From NCBI GenBank assembly GCA_023375785.1, contig SZWC01004940.1, positions 547 through 64,546 on the forward strand: DNA of 64,000 nt, in the 5' to 3' direction. The translations under genes were made by a program, and so were the position numbers. Below are positions 32,424 through 46,320 of this stretch, in pieces; the first letter of the stretch is position 1; each line of letters opens with the position of its first letter. Under the pieces are notes generated by a model, which was not told the DNA's origin, ran no database searches, and was given only the letters and a program-made list of their open reading frames with translations. Origin of the DNA: Penium margaritaceum (taxonomy: Eukaryota > Streptophyta > Zygnematophyceae > Desmidiales > Peniaceae).

Positions 32424-34189
32424 ACTATTTCCAAAATGGGAAAAAACATCCGAGCTGCTTGTTTTGTAACTCTCCTGAATGCAACCTCACGGTTTCAAAT
32501 CACAAGAGTGGTAGGGTTCTCTTTCAAGTGCTTGTGTCTTAAAAATGTCGACTTTGGATTACCATGTCTTGTTTATGCCTAGAAGCAAGTCGTAGACATA
32601 CGAGGACTCACTATCGTTGGAATTCACCATTGTACATACAAATCTAATGATCGAGTGAGCAGCAATGCTATCCGATGGCGGCCGTTGTGATTTCTTTGCA
32701 CACTTGATGGTTTCTCACGTAGAGTGGGCCTCAATCCTCGTGTTTGACGAGATGGTGCATGTAGCTAATGCGGATGTTAGAAACATTGCAGCACGAATCG
32801 TGAGGCATACATGACCATCACAACTTTTGTTATTCCTTGCAACAAGTGAGCTGCATTTGTGATTCATCACTTTGTATCACAATGGAACTTCTTTTTCCCA
32901 TTGTTGGTGACGTGTTCGGAACCAACGGAATTGCGTATGACTTCATCCCTCGGTTTCACTCAACAAGTCTCCATGCGTGATTTTTGACAATGATCGACGA
33001 GATCGCCTTTTCCCCTCAAAAGGACATCCGACAGGAGTACACTCCCAAGACCGGCCCTCCCAAAGAACCAGGAAACAATCCGGCATCATCCATCAAAGAT
33101 TTCCAACAAGAGGCAATCCGCGTCAAAATATGGTTTGGACTATGTACCTCTCACGAATCTATCCAATAAACCACTTCATAACAATTCAATAATTATAGTA
33201 ACATGTACATGTATTTTTTTAAGATCCTACAACCTTGATTTATTTCACATTCATGTCCATTCCTCGATCCACACCTATATCAATGCTTACGTGTACATCT
33301 ATAAGCTCATATACATTGATACATAAAGCGATTAAGTAATGCATATGTACATAAGTGCATACAACTATCTATTTATCTGAATCTATATCACTTCGACAAG
33401 GCCGAGTATGGCGCACTTAGCACATGTACGTGTAAGACCATTTGGTTGTGTCATATGCTTTAGCATTTGCATGTTTGCATCTGTTACATCATCCTACACT
33501 GTGACAAACAGAGTACAAAGGCCAGTGTCAAGCATGATGGCATGCACCACACAAGTAAGGACATCAAGGCGGAGCATAATCGTGTGTGTGAATGCATTCC
33601 AAAGGGGAAAATCAAGCTTGTCTGTGTCTAGATGCGATTGCAATGTGCGAACTTCCTCGTGAAGGAGCTTAGAAATGGCAATTTTAAGTCTATTGTTCTT
33701 CCTGTTGGTCTCGTGCGTGTTCGTGATCCTCCTGGTTGAGTCTCATGCTCGGTATCAGCCTTTCCTAACTGTGTCTCACCCTGATTGTGGTAGTGCTAGG
33801 TTGTGTTGCTTGCACGTTTTTCACATGACTATAACCGTGCATCGATGGACTAGAGGGGAGGTGCACGAATTGTGGTCTCCTTGTTTGGTGACTTAATGTA
33901 GCTTCCTGAGTGTACATGGTTCTGTACATTTGAGGACATGGAACCGTGTAAGCGATCTCTTCACTTCACACACTCACACACAATACCATACCATCAAACT
34001 AGCAATTGTCCCACCTCACTTTGATTTCAAGGCGCTACATCGGTGCACACTTCTCAGAGTGTAGGAAATCAAGAAACTTGGGCAACATAGAATTTTTTGA
34101 TGTGGTCATCAATAACATGAACTGCATGAATGTCAGTTGTGCCACATCTACTGAATGAGAAACTATAAGAAGCTTCCACGTCTTGTTGC
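32424..34189. other. Region without an identified gene
   Basis: Mixed sequence between T3 and the copia fossil. Short frames such as 33675-33896 (hydrophobic N-terminus) occur but have no family resemblance or supporting signals. No terminal repeats or tandem arrays were found. Confidence 0.5.
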
Positions 34190-37100
34190 CGCTGCCATGG
34201 AGACACTGTCCAGTCAGCTGACTAGCAAGAAAGTACATGTAAGATATTGTAAGGGTGCGGCTAGGGAGAGGTACAGTGTCTCATAAGCTTCAATAGCTCA
34301 GTAATGCAGAGACATGTGATGAATAATAAGCAAAAGGAAAAACCAGATGCAACGCGCGATGGATGACACAGGCGATAGTGAAAATTCATCCTAAAACCGG
34401 CCGAGAACTTGTATTTGGCTATAACTCTGTGCACTTGTATCAAAATGCAACATCGTTTAAACCTAGAGAGGCAAGATCTCAAGCAAGATGCTAAGACTGT
34501 TTACGCGTACATTTTTGGCACTGATCAGTGGACATAGAATGCAAAATGTGCAAGTCCGACTCAAGAATCAGTCCATCGAGAACCCTTTTGCGACTACAGA
34601 AAAGCTATATAACACCCCAGCAAACGCCCGTGACGTCTTGGCAGCTGTATAGCACCTGCTGATGGACGGGGTCACCTTTTTTTTTGCTGCTCCAACGCCA
34701 CTTGCGTCCCCATGAGGGATCCTCACAAGCACAGACATGGCTGAGTGGTCATACTAAGTTGTAAGCACAAGCGTCTCCCATGATCCCGGTGCTATGCATA
34801 TCCATACACGTGTGGAAGTGACATAGGTATGCAACGAGATTCTCAATGGTCCATACTCACACACCCCACTCTCAACCACCCTTGCACAAGGGTTGAAGCC
34901 TGACCAAACGAATGGCCACCATGAACTTTCCGTGTGCCAATGCCCTGGTCAAGAAGTCATCCTACTACATGTCCGTGCCAGCCTAGATGACGGAGATCAC
35001 CTATTTCTCCACAAGATCATGCACACACTAATTCTCAATAACAATGTGCTTCATGCATGCATGAAAGAGACTAGAGTTCTCTACAACAACAAGACAACTC
35101 ATGTTGTCTGTCATGGAACATTGTAAGAAGAGCTTGACATAACACATAAAACAAACGCTCCAGCCACACCGCCTCAAGAGCCCTAGTCCATAACAAAACA
35201 TACTCAGCCTCTAATGAGATAAGTACACTACAACCCTTCTTTTTGCTGTGAACCAACACAATGGTGCCACCCAGCAGGAACACATACCCACTCCGACCAC
35301 GCCCATTGAGGCTCCAAGCCCAGTCTCTAATTGTGTAGTTGTCAACTACCACAAAATCAGAGTTTGAGGTTTGGTGTGAAACTAAACATCGTAACGCTGG
35401 CAAATTCAGGTGAAGGGCTCTTACCGGATGACACAGTCAGAACAGTGCAAGGAGGTTGGCGACAAAGGCCGCGTTAGATGGCACGGTTGTGGCAAAGTAC
35501 ATCAAAGAGCCAATGAGGATCAAGATCAAGGTCATGGCCACTGTCTCCCCCTACTCTTCTGGACAGTCCACACTTAGGACATCCGAACTATCATGTGTGA
35601 TGGGGGTGGAGCTGCGGGGATTTCTTGTAGGAGTTCAGAAAATAGCTCTACCACAACAAATTTGCGACTTGCCCAATGTAGCAAGACTATCAATCAATGG
35701 AGATCACATGTGATCTCCATCCCGAGGAACACAACTGCATGAGGTACTTCATCGTGTAGGTTGCTTTTTTAAGTGCATTGGCCTCTGTCATGGCCTCCAT
35801 TAAGGGAGACACGATCAGGAGGTTATCCGCATAGACCATGCTTATGGCAAAGCTCTCAACTGTATGTTCAAGAATGAGCGAAAGGTCGGTATCACCCCGC
35901 ACATAACCCACACATGTCATTCTGCCAATTATCTCAAGGTTCCAACACCAAGTTGACTGCCTTAGACCATACAAGGCCTTGCGAAGGCACCATTCCTTGT
36001 CATTGACCTCAAAAATTGGCGGTCGTACCATGTAGATGTCCTCCTCTACAGTACCAAGGAGAACTGTGTTGTTCACATACATCTGGTGCAACTCTCGGTC
36101 GTGGTGATAAACAACCTCAAAGAGGGCGGGAATTGTGTTCATATTGCCAACAAGTACAAACGTATTAGTGCAATGCAGATTCTGAACTTCTGAGATCCCC
36201 TTGGCCATCGTCCAAATCTTGTAGCAATCAGTGCACTATCAGGCTTCACCTTCTTGAAAACAAACCACTTGGCCTATACAACCTTTCGCGTAGGAAGGAG
36301 GTCAACAACATCATAAACACAGTGCTCATGGATGGATCTGAGCTCATTCTCAAAAGAAACTTGCCATAGCTTTGCGTCCTAAGCCAAGAGTTCCTCCATC
36401 AACGTGCCTAGATCAAGCAAAGTCAAGGGAGAGCTCCAGGTGGCAAAAACGTATGCGTTTGGACTCTGTGAGACCATGGCCAGATCAGTTTGCAACATCG
36501 ATAACAACTGAGAACTCACGAAAGAAAAAATCCTAGCCAATACGATATGCTAGATGCACCTCAGTGTAGTCTACACAGACACTCAGTCCAAGGACCTCCT
36601 TGCCACATTGGAAAATCTCAACACTAACAGTAAAGCATGTGGATGCCAAGTCAGACGTCCGCGGAGCACTAGAGGCGAGCGGACAGACCACCAGGCTCGC
36701 AATAGAGCCCGATGTTGAGGTGTTGATCTTGGGTTGCACGATAGTTAGCTAAGCTACAGTTGCATGGACTTTGGACAAGCAGGGAGTAGAAGAGGGTGTA
36801 AGAGAATTATGGACAGTTGCTAGCTTGCATGGGGGTACATCAAGTGTAGGCACTGCAATAGGTACACTTGGAGATGATGTCACCAATATGGGATCAGGTG
36901 TGGCAAAGGAAACGGACAAAAGCACTGGAACATAAGTGCCGGAGGAAACTTGCACTAGCACAGTATCACCTGTTTTAGAGAGAAAAAACGATAGCACGGG
37001 AACAGGTACGCCACAGTTGTCTGACACTAGCACAGGGTCAAGTGTACAAGAGGGGATCCATAGCCAAGATGGCTGGATTGAAAGTAACCGGAATCCAGAC

Positions 37101-40100
37101 CACGGATGAGGAGGTCCAGATGGACCCATCCACACGGTGATTCCCCCACAAAGTCAGACAAGTGGGAACGTGGCCGGCGGCTAGCGATAGAATGTTGGAT
37201 AGGTCGTGGTAGGTGATTTCCTTTAAGAAGAGAGTGTCTCAAGACACGACAATGTAATAGAGAGCAGGATCCTAAATACGCCAGGCCATTAACCACATGG
37301 AGATGTGTAGGAAGACCTAAGAGGCCACCAAAAAACAAAGATGTCTAGGAAGGCACACGTGTGACCCAAATGTAAGACCTTGGACCCTTGCTAGCCTTTG
37401 GTGTACCAAAACTCATGCTAGTGAAACCTAGACTTGAGCGAGATAAAGATCCACATGATGGCCAAACCACGGCTTTTATAATGTTACATGGTCCAAAGAG
37501 GACCATGCAATAGGTGGTTCTAGACCCACGTCATGTAGGAGAAGCCCCAAAATGCAATGGACTTTGGGAGACTGCACTCAGACTGCATGGCGTGGACCGC
37601 ATCCTCAATTGTGCAGTTCAAGTACTCAGACACATCATTCTGCTTTGGTGTAGCAGAGATAGGAGGTCGGTGGTAAACACCGTGCTCACCGAAGACTTTC
37701 TCCATCTTTCCTAAGAAATTGCCACCACTATCCAAGCAAAATTTGTAAAGAATGTGACGAGACTAGCGCTCAGCCATCCCCAGCCAAAGGCGAGCTGCCA
37801 AGGCGGCATTACTCTTGTCGCAGAGGCTCTAGACCCACCGCATCCAGGTGGAGTCATCGATTAAGGTGAGAATATATCAACCCCGATCTAAGAGGGACTC
37901 AATAGGGAGGGGATGGAGGAGGTCCAAGTGGATCAATCATAGTTTACAAGAAGCCCAAGAAGTCGATTCAGGATAAGTGCAACAACGTATTTTACCCTGG
38001 GCGTAGAAACGATAACTTGTCTTGGGCGGCTTCCCAAAGGAAGCCGCGTCAAGATCGAGGATTGGATGAGTCTGAATGAGCTTTGACACAGTGTCTAAGC
38101 TCATATGACACAGGCATTGATGAAGCAAGAGCTCGTGTTCACAGGAGAGAATTTCAATGACAAATACATGCATAGAAATGAGCGGGAGAAGAGTATAATG
38201 AGGCACATGATATGGATAATCAATTATAGAGGCAGAAAGAACAATGGCAGTATGTCAAGAGCTGTCGTGGTGGTAGAGTTAATGCAATGCTCAACATTGA
38301 GATCCATCATGGCGCATGCACGCTCAGGGTGCACGCTTAGCTCAAGAGCAAGGACAAAGAGCACGTCTAAAATGTACAAGGGGCCATGCACACCATCAAT
38401 GATACATCCTCGATTCCTTGGACAAGCAATGTCCGACCAAACCCTTTGCAGACTGACTGAACAGACGTAACATGACCGAGCACGATAAAGTCACTATGAA
38501 AAGACGTCATGTGATGGATGGCATCAAAGTTAAAGATCGAGGTGCCACTTGGCTCAAAAATTGTCGTTAGCACTTAACAACGTGCCATAGTATAGTCTTC
38601 CTCACTTGACACTAAGTAGAGGACTCTAGACAAAGACGAATGGCACAGGCCTGTGACTCGTCAAGCCAGTCGGTAGTGTCAGGTCCATCCTCATCACTAG
38701 TTGATAGAGCTTCCCCACGAGCATCATTACAGGAAACAGACATAACAACAGTCTTGAGACCACCTGGTTGTAACAACACACTTGCAATTCCCTGAGTGCA
38801 AAGTGCCAACAGCTCGCAAAGCTCTACGATGATGTGGTTATTCGGATCCATGCATTTGGCACCGCAACAATTTGTAGAAGGCTCAGTTGTTGTCTCGAAT
38901 GCTATGCGACCCGCCTGGGTGGTGCCCCGAGACGTCCATTGGACGTGCGCAACTCAAAGGCCATGTGTGATCTGGCTCCAGTCCTGGTGTTGCTACCACA
39001 CCTTGTCTGAATGAGTGCCACCGTTATTTTAGAGTAGATAGAGCCTCCACTGCCACTACTCACCGGCTGTTGTTTCTGCTACTGGTTATGCCTCGTGTCA
39101 CATTTATCTTTCACTTTCTTTCCCTCTTTTGCAATGGCTACATCTTGAGCTAATGTGGGCAGGGAAGAAGGAAAGGAAGAAGATGTTGAGGAGGAGCTAA
39201 GAGCAAGAGGGTTCTTCGGGGATTCGGTCGTTACCACTACCAAGGGGCTTTCCTGATGCACCTGAGCAGCCTCCATGGCCCCTGTCCCCTTGAGATAATA
39301 CTACAGGGTCCCAGAAGTAGGTGAAGGGACTTGAAAATGCCTCCTCTAGGGGTAGGTCAATAGAATGCCACGGCTTTTTCCCTGGGAATTGTGTAGAGCA
39401 CATTGTGCATGGCTCTCAAAGTTCTCTGAGTCAAGCAGGCGTCAACGTTCCGATACTCGCTCATGCTTTATGGTAACACTCACCTTTTGGCAGCCCATGC
39501 CTAAAAAGGTACCTCCCAGTATTCTAGCTCAGCACCACTATTGTAGAAGGGTGGCAAAGTCTCGGAGTCCTTCGGTCCTTACTCCATGAGGAGGACAACC
39601 TAAGGCAGTAGGGCGAGACGTGTGGAATGGACACCCGCTAAAGGGAAGGCCAGTCACATGTCCGAAGGGGGTCGGACGTGCTAGTTCCACTGATGCACCA
39701 GCGGGTATGCATTATGGGCCAAGGTGGAGGCAATCCAGCTGCTTGCCAATCTCGTACATCCTTACATTTACCTCATCCTCCTCTGAATCCATCTCCTCAA
39801 GTACCTAGTGGAGCAAGTGGATGTAGTCAGCTGTCCCTACGGTGTACATCAGGTTTCTTCAGGTAGAGTCCGGTACAGTCCTGAGAGGCTCTACAACAAT
39901 GTCTGGATGTCCCGGAGAGTGGCAAACTCCTCTTACTATTTGCGCCTAATTGCATTATGCCTTGTCAATCGTCCAAGTGGTGGTCTTGAAGAGCCCGATA
40001 GGGAGTTGAATCAAAATGGATCAATCACCAACTGAAGCCATGTGGTCGCTCCGTATGGATCTAAACTTCAAAATTGTTGGAATCAAGAACCATTAGTGTT

Positions 40101-41910
40101 CTTTTAAGAGTTAAAACACTAGAATATTTTGAGGTTTTGAAAAGAAAAACCAGCGTCAGTACAATAAATGATGGTCTACATATTTTACGTTGGCTAAAAA
40201 ACCCCAAGAATGTTTCACATTAGCAAAACTGATTTTTCCCTCATGCCGACTTTGTGTGCCTGTGGAAGAGGGATGACCATGTCACCTCCCGCTCATGGTT
40301 GTGGAGGGACGGCACATAGTTGGCTAGTTGCTATGCAATTACATTATTGTTCTAGTATGTAGCACTAGTGAGCAACAGATTTTGGACAACAGCAACGCTA
40401 TACAAGAGAGCAGCCACAACTGCTATTGCCACGAGACTATGGTTATTGTAACCATAGGCTCATGGTTGTGGAGGGAATGAACACACTCGGCTAGCTCCTG
40501 TGCAAATACACAATTGTACTCAAATGTAGCACTAGTGAGCAACAGACGTTGCACAGCAGCAGCGCTATACAAGAGAGCAGCCACAACTGCTATTGCCATG
40601 AGACTATGGTTATTGTAACCACTGCTGTTTTGTTGTGATAGCCTCTATCAATGCTGCAATATGCTTGATGTTGATGTTGCTACTATTACTACAGTATTTA
40701 TAGTACTGTTGCTAAACTGTTGCCGCCTCTGTTATTGCAAGTGAAGTGCTCTTGTCGTTAGGAGCTATTGCTGCCATTGTTGGTGCTTGCTGTTTCCTGC
40801 CACTGCCACTACATGCTGCCATTGCTCGCAACCTCCACAGCAAGCTACTCTAAGTTGCTTGTCCTTTTTTCTTGTGATGGGTGGTAGTCAGAAAAGTTGT
40901 TGCTGCTACCTGGTGCTATGGCTACCATTCGATGTGGTTGTTGTAGCTCATTTGTGCTACTGTTGCTGCTACAATGGTGGTGGTAGTAACTCACGCCGCC
41001 ACTATTGGTGTTGTCGTCCACTCTGGTGATCATACAGTGACGCTGCTACAAGCAATGTTAGGACGTCTCTACTACCGATGTTTGTTGCAACGTGTTCAGG
41101 GTAAGGCTGCTGTGGTGAATCTCACTATTGCTGCCAATGCTGCGTCTCTGTGGTGTAGCTCAATGAGAAAGATCTTACTGTTGCAATACTTTGAAAAACT
41201 ACTAGGATGATTCTTAGAATTGACTCCGGGAAGTTTTAAAGCCAAATACCGCACTAGCAAGAAAGCAGGTGCAAGAAACAAGGAGGATTAGGTTAGGGAG
41301 AAACAAAAAGTATCATAAGCTCCAATAGATCTGTAATGCATAGAGAAATGACGATAATCACACACAAGGTATGAATACATGTCACGACACACGTCTGTAT
41401 TACCGGACGGTAATACAGAAGACATTGCCAGTTTGTCCTAAAACCAGCCCACGACCATTGTTTTGGTCACAAATCTACACACATGCATCACAACACAATT
41501 CCACAAAGCCTAGGGATGCAAAATCTCAAGCCAGAAACTATGATTGATCACACACACAGGTCCGACATCGATTGGTGGACACATAATGCATAACATGCAA
41601 ATGAGGCTCAAGTTTCATCCAACCAAGAAAACTCTAGCGACTGTAGAAATATTACAAAGCACCCCAACAGGTGTCTAATAGCTGCAACAGGATGGGGTCA
41701 TCACTTATTGGTGCTTTAACACAATTGGGGCCTGCATGAGGGATCTGCATGAGTATGGACACGGCCGAGTGGTCATCGGAAGTTGTACAGACAAATGGGG
41801 ATAGTTTCATCAGCATAGAAACTGTGGATTTCATGGTTGAGAGAGTGGACAGATTAATCCACGGAATTTCCATTGGTGTCAGGCCTAGTACATGATGACT
41901 GACACATTCA
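34190..41910 (-). mobile_element. Ty1/copia LTR retrotransposon fossil
   Basis: Diverged LTR copies lie at about 34190-34875 (3' LTR) and 41230-41910 (5' LTR). Shared runs include CATGAGGGATC, ACACGGCCGAGTGGTCAT-like sequence and GCTCAAG-type segments in the same order. Between them, on the minus strand, the copia order is visible: gag-like sequence (about 38600-39900), protease (38370-38580), integrase (about 37030-38200), reverse transcriptase (about 35700-36500) and RNase H (about 35150-35410). Copia hallmarks include a SGYVFLLGG-type RNase H motif and a LRKALYGLRQS-type RT motif. The element is old and broken in many places, and borders are good only to about 50 bp. No clean target duplication was found. 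Confidence 0.82.
40291..40624. repeat. Tandem duplication, two copies of 167 bp
   Basis: The segment from GCTCATGGTTGTGGAGGG to GGTTATTGTAACCA occurs twice, at 40291 and 40458, an exact 167-bp step, with about 85-90 percent identity by eye. It lies between the 5' LTR and the gag region of the copia fossil. Confidence 0.9.
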
Positions 41911-42369
41911 GCATTCTACTTTGGACCTGGACGCAAGTGTTACACATGCAGGTTATGTACACTCGTGGACAATGTGGCACACTTTTCTAGCATATTGGTG
42001 AGCTTGTTTGAGATGATTGGGGGTTCCGCATCCCTCGGGCCCGTGCTGCCTGAACAGCACGAGCAGCTGCCACCGGATTAGAAACTTGGGAGGTTTGGCT
42101 CAATCCCACAGTTGGCATCAAGGCCTCACACGAGGCCATCTTGAATGGATGGCCTTGTCAACCACAAAACCTCACGTGCTCACATTGCACTCTTGTTGCT
42201 CAAAAGCATGCCTTCACTTAATCACTAATATTTCTCTTATCCATGGCATGCTTGTTGTGCTAGCAATACTACGTTCCTTGCTTGTTCCCTTATACCTAAA
42301 CATTTAACTGTTCCTAAACTAAAACCTTAAGTATGTCGTATTCTTATTTTTGCTAACGTATGTATGTGC
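41911..42369. other. Spacer between copia and Ty3 fossils
   Basis: No gene recognised. The right end grades into Ty3 LTR-like sequence, where AATTCTGACTCTTGTTGTC near 42376 matches the LTR interior of E3. Confidence 0.5.
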
Positions 42370-42498
42370 TTGATAATTCTGACTCTTGTTGTCAAAGCAA
42401 GATTCCTACTCATTTAAAATCATCCAAGAGTTAAATCTCTTCAAATTTTCATTTCTTTCGCAACTTCCACCTTGGAACCACCTATGTTTTGCTCAGCA
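42370..42498 (+). repeat. Tail of a Ty3-family LTR (older element)
   Basis: It matches the last part of the E1-E4 LTR type (ATTCTGACTCTTGT, then AAATTTTCAT, then CCACCTTGGAACCACCTA). It stops just before the usual LTR end, where the E1 LTR starts at 42499. Confidence 0.65.
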
Positions 42499-45400
42499 TG
42501 AATTTTACATCCAGAATTACACTAGTCCCTATATCCAGCAAGTTGAAATTTACGTCATTTTATGCATAGCCCACCCCACATCCAATTTTATGCCAATCGG
42601 CCGAGGGTATTTTAGCCACCTTCTCTGACTCTTCATGTTCTGTGAAATTCTTCCACTTTCCACAGCTATCAACCAGAGTTTCACGAGCAGTACCAGACCT
42701 TTGATAACCGCGTCATGATTTCCTCAAAGCCCCTAGTCTTCTCAGAGGATTTCCTCCAAGGAAGAACTCACGACGGGGCATCATACGCGTCATTTGACTC
42801 GCACACACAAGATCCAAGACACGCCTCGTTTTGTTGATTGCTATTGTTTATATGTACGCAATGTATCCAATACTTGACATAAATGAAAACTAATCCTAAA
42901 TGGAATTTATTCAATCTTCCCAACATCTCAAATTGTCTTCTACGCCTTACCTCATCACTGTGAACCATCCACGTATCACTCGACGTGAAACTTGGTATTA
43001 GAGTGGAGCAGCATTTGAGGGGAAGCCAACACATTAGGTACACAAAGACAACAACACACGAGTCCTCAGCATATCTCCATCATCAAGAAGTTTACAGACC
43101 ACGCGATGACGACGGTGAATGGAGAAAGCGCACCCGGTGACGAGTAGTACTGACCAGTGAAGAGTCTGTTGATGGAAGATCAATATCACATGATCAACCA
43201 TACTGTCTAGGAAAACCAAGTGGCAACAACAATGTTTACGGTGAATGGCGTAGCACCGATGACCCTGGTGGCCAATCTGGTGAGTGATCCCTTGAGCTCG
43301 ACAAACCCTTCTGGTATGATGTGAGACCCCGGCCAACAGGCTTGCATCAATGACGACCTATGCAAGAAACTACCAAGACTTGAGAGCCTCAATTTCCATC
43401 TTTTCCAACAACTCAACGCGGCGATGGAGGATCTTCAAAAGCACACGCACGGGAAACAGTACTCACCAAGAGAAACGTTCAACTCTCTCGAGTTCACTCC
43501 AGATTTGACCAGTACTTCTTAAGTCGTTTGATCCTACAAACTCCAAAAGACTGATAGATTGGATGTGGCTGACAAGTTGGCAGGTCTACTTTAGCACTGT
43601 GTGGATCAACAAAGACAAAAATAAAATTGACTTCGCGGCCTTGCTTTACATGGTGCAGCTCTATGTTCGTGGTTAAATCCAAAGAGAATCTAATAGCAGT
43701 TGGAGACCGATGGAGCTCGATCAACAGTTCACATGATTGTTCTCACATTTCCAACTGCATGCATTCTACCTCTTGAGTAGGTGAAGAAAACGTGGTACAA
43801 CTCAATCAATCCACTCAGAACCTGGACAGACTTTTGCCTTTGCCACACTCACATGTGTTGGAAAAATAAACAAGATGTCTGATGTGCAGCTGAAGCTTCG
43901 ACAGTTGTGTCAGCAGTCAAATGTGGCAGAGTACACATAACATGATGCAAAATCATTAATGACATTGACCGCATCCCCGGCAAACTCTATTTTTAGTACA
44001 ACAACGACCTCAGGCATTAAATCTGGTGAGAAATCACATTGCTGCCAGCCAGGATGAATTTCTGTGAATCATTGTGACAATTGGTTGCATCGACAGCACC
44101 GACAATAACACTTGTGTGTTGGAATCCCACTGCTTGTGACTCCAAGGCCATACATTATAGCATGGCAGAGGAAAGTCACAGTCAGTATAAACCTTGTATT
44201 TTATAAAAAAAGATGCCGGCAATCAACGTGATCAATGGTTGTGTTGGACTTGCAGGAAGCCGGGGAACATCTTGCACGACTGCAACAATGGGCAAAAACA
44301 GGACAAAAAGGGAAGAGATTGCAGACAAACATGAAGATTTGGGAAACGTTTAAGGAAGGAGTAGACACCAAACCTCTTGTCTGGTTGCAAAAATCTATTC
44401 CGACCAATCACCCGTCTCAACAGCTCATAAAGCCGCATACGATGGTTCTTGTGATCAAGACGTTTGACGAGGGATACGAGGATGAAGACCCAGCAATACT
44501 ACTACAAGTACGACCGAGTGATTGTAAAAGTCACATAATGGTTCCGAAACTACTAGATGGATGAGCTTCTCAAGGTTTTGCAAGCAACGGCATGGTTTGG
44601 ATGTAATGTTTACACAATGAACCAAGAGTGTTTGAAGGAAAAAACGTCAACGCCATGTGGATAACTTTGCAAACCACTCAGACTGCAAATCAAACATCTA
44701 CATGACATAACGGAATGGAGGACTTGTCCAATGAGTGACCAAAAGACTATCCTTAGATGAGTTTTCCTTGGTCAACAAAATCTGCACTTAACCTAGGGAA
44801 GGAGAGCAATCCATGTCAGCATCAATGAGGAGGAACGACAGGTGTGTCTGATTGACCAACCCATGACACAGTGCCCATTGTAGGAAGTTGTAGAAGAGGA
44901 AGCATCTGAGGAAGTAGTACCATTCACAAAACCTTGCACAAATCCAATGTTGCTGGACGTGGCCAAATAACATTTGTGACACTGAGCACAAGCATAGCTT
45001 GTCTACGTGGAAACAATAAAAGCAGAAAAGACCATAGTGGATGACGCAACAATACCGAACCCAGTGGCCTCGACACCTAACAAGCTTGCAGCTGTGTTGG
45101 GGGAATTTGGATCTCTTCTCATGGAGTTTGAAGGAGTTTTTCTCGACAAATTACCTCAGATTTCACCTCTGCAATGCAGTGTCAATCACCGAGTAATTTT
45201 CAAGCCGGGCAACAGAATGGCAGTCAAGGGAACCTATCGGATGAATGACCACGAGCTCCACAAACTCAAAGTGTGCACGAGGGTTCTTGGGATGGCAAAG
45301 TTTGAGGAGGGTGCAAGAACGAACATGTGATGATATTGCTAGGGGTTTTTACCTCAAACTTGTGTGTTCGCACGAGTTACTTTGTTTAATTCATGTCAAA

Positions 45401-46053
45401 GTTCGTCGCAAACGAACTTTGATTTACGTTTTGCCGTTCTGACGCGAAATCGTCGCGTGTGAGGCACGCTGGCGATTTCGCGCCAGCTCTCTTGTCCTCA
45501 CCCTCGCTCCCCCTATCCCTCGTCCTCGCTTGCTTGTTTGCAAGGAGGGTGAGGGGGGCGAGGGCACGAGGGCACGAGGCCTCGCCCTCGAGGCCCTCAT
45601 GGCCCCTCAGCCGCTGATCGAGCTGAGGCCGCGATCGGCGGCTGGCGGCTGACCGGCCGGTGGCTGGCCGGTCGCTTGGCCGGCCGCCGGCCGTCCAGCC
45701 GGCCGGCAGCGAGGTGGCCGGTGGCCAGAAAAATGCTGGCCGCCGGCCAGCCCTCGCTGACGCGAGGGGTGGTGCGTAACCACCCCTCGCTTCAGCGAGA
45801 AGGGAGGGCCGAACCGGCCCTCCCGCTACACTCATGACCTCGGTAGATTTCTTTGAAGCGACCACCCACGAAAAAGCGCCACACGTGTTGCTAGGCTCAA
45901 GCACCCAATGCCCAACACAGACCTTATTCTTATTCTTGCTTTCATATTTATATCCTCAAAACATCTGACACCTGTAATCAAAGTACACGTACTGCTAAAG
46001 TCAAGTTATCCAACTGTCCTAATTCAACGGATCGTCGTCTGCACCACATCTCA
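42499..46053 (+). mobile_element. E1: Ty3/gypsy chromovirus-type fossil
   Basis: The 5' LTR is about 42499-42990, followed by a tRNA-Met-like primer-binding site (TTGGTATTAGAG). Recognisable parts in order are gag (about 43200-44200), a remnant of a zinc knuckle (near 44255), protease region (about 44440-44640) and the start of reverse transcriptase (about 45000-45320). A 505-bp solo LTR of another family follows, and then the late part of a Ty3 LTR (45831-46053), into which E2 is inserted. The element is broken, with more than ten breaks. It is older than E2 because E2 lies in its LTR. Confidence 0.78.
45326..45830 (-). repeat. 505-bp GC-rich hairpin-rich LTR (solo)
   Basis: The same length and sequence type as 63104-63608, beginning TG and ending CA on the plus strand. 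Perfect stems include 45397-45406 with 45412-45421, 45444-45452 with 45473-45481, 45496-45505 with 45545-45554, 45762-45773 with 45779-45790, and 45802-45811 with 45815-45824. The flanking 5-mers (GAACA and CTCAT) do not match. Strand is inferred from the second copy. Confidence 0.75.
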
Positions 46054-46320
46054 TGTTACTTTGCAAATGTACATGAGTTTCTAAACCCCATGCATGGCTA
46101 TTTCTATCCTTCCGTTCATGGTCCACTTCACATCAACCTCATGACTTGCTTGGCCGAGGGCATTCTGGCCACCCCCCGACCTTTGGTGTTTTGTTCCCGA
46201 AGCTTCTCACAACGTCCACTATTTTCTAGAATGGTCAACAAAATAATGGCGAATGGTATTAATACTTCAACACTAAAAAATGGGCATCTCAACGACGCTA
46301 GAATTTTATGAAACCACAAT

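Noticed and set aside
33675-33896. Small protein with signal-peptide-like start
   Set aside because: A hydrophobic start is the only feature; the rest has no resemblance to a family and no supporting context.
45386-45904. 172-codon minus-strand frame, with a counterpart at 63086-63619
   Set aside because: The composition of the GC-rich hairpin LTR keeps frames open. The two copies do not look like a protein under selection.
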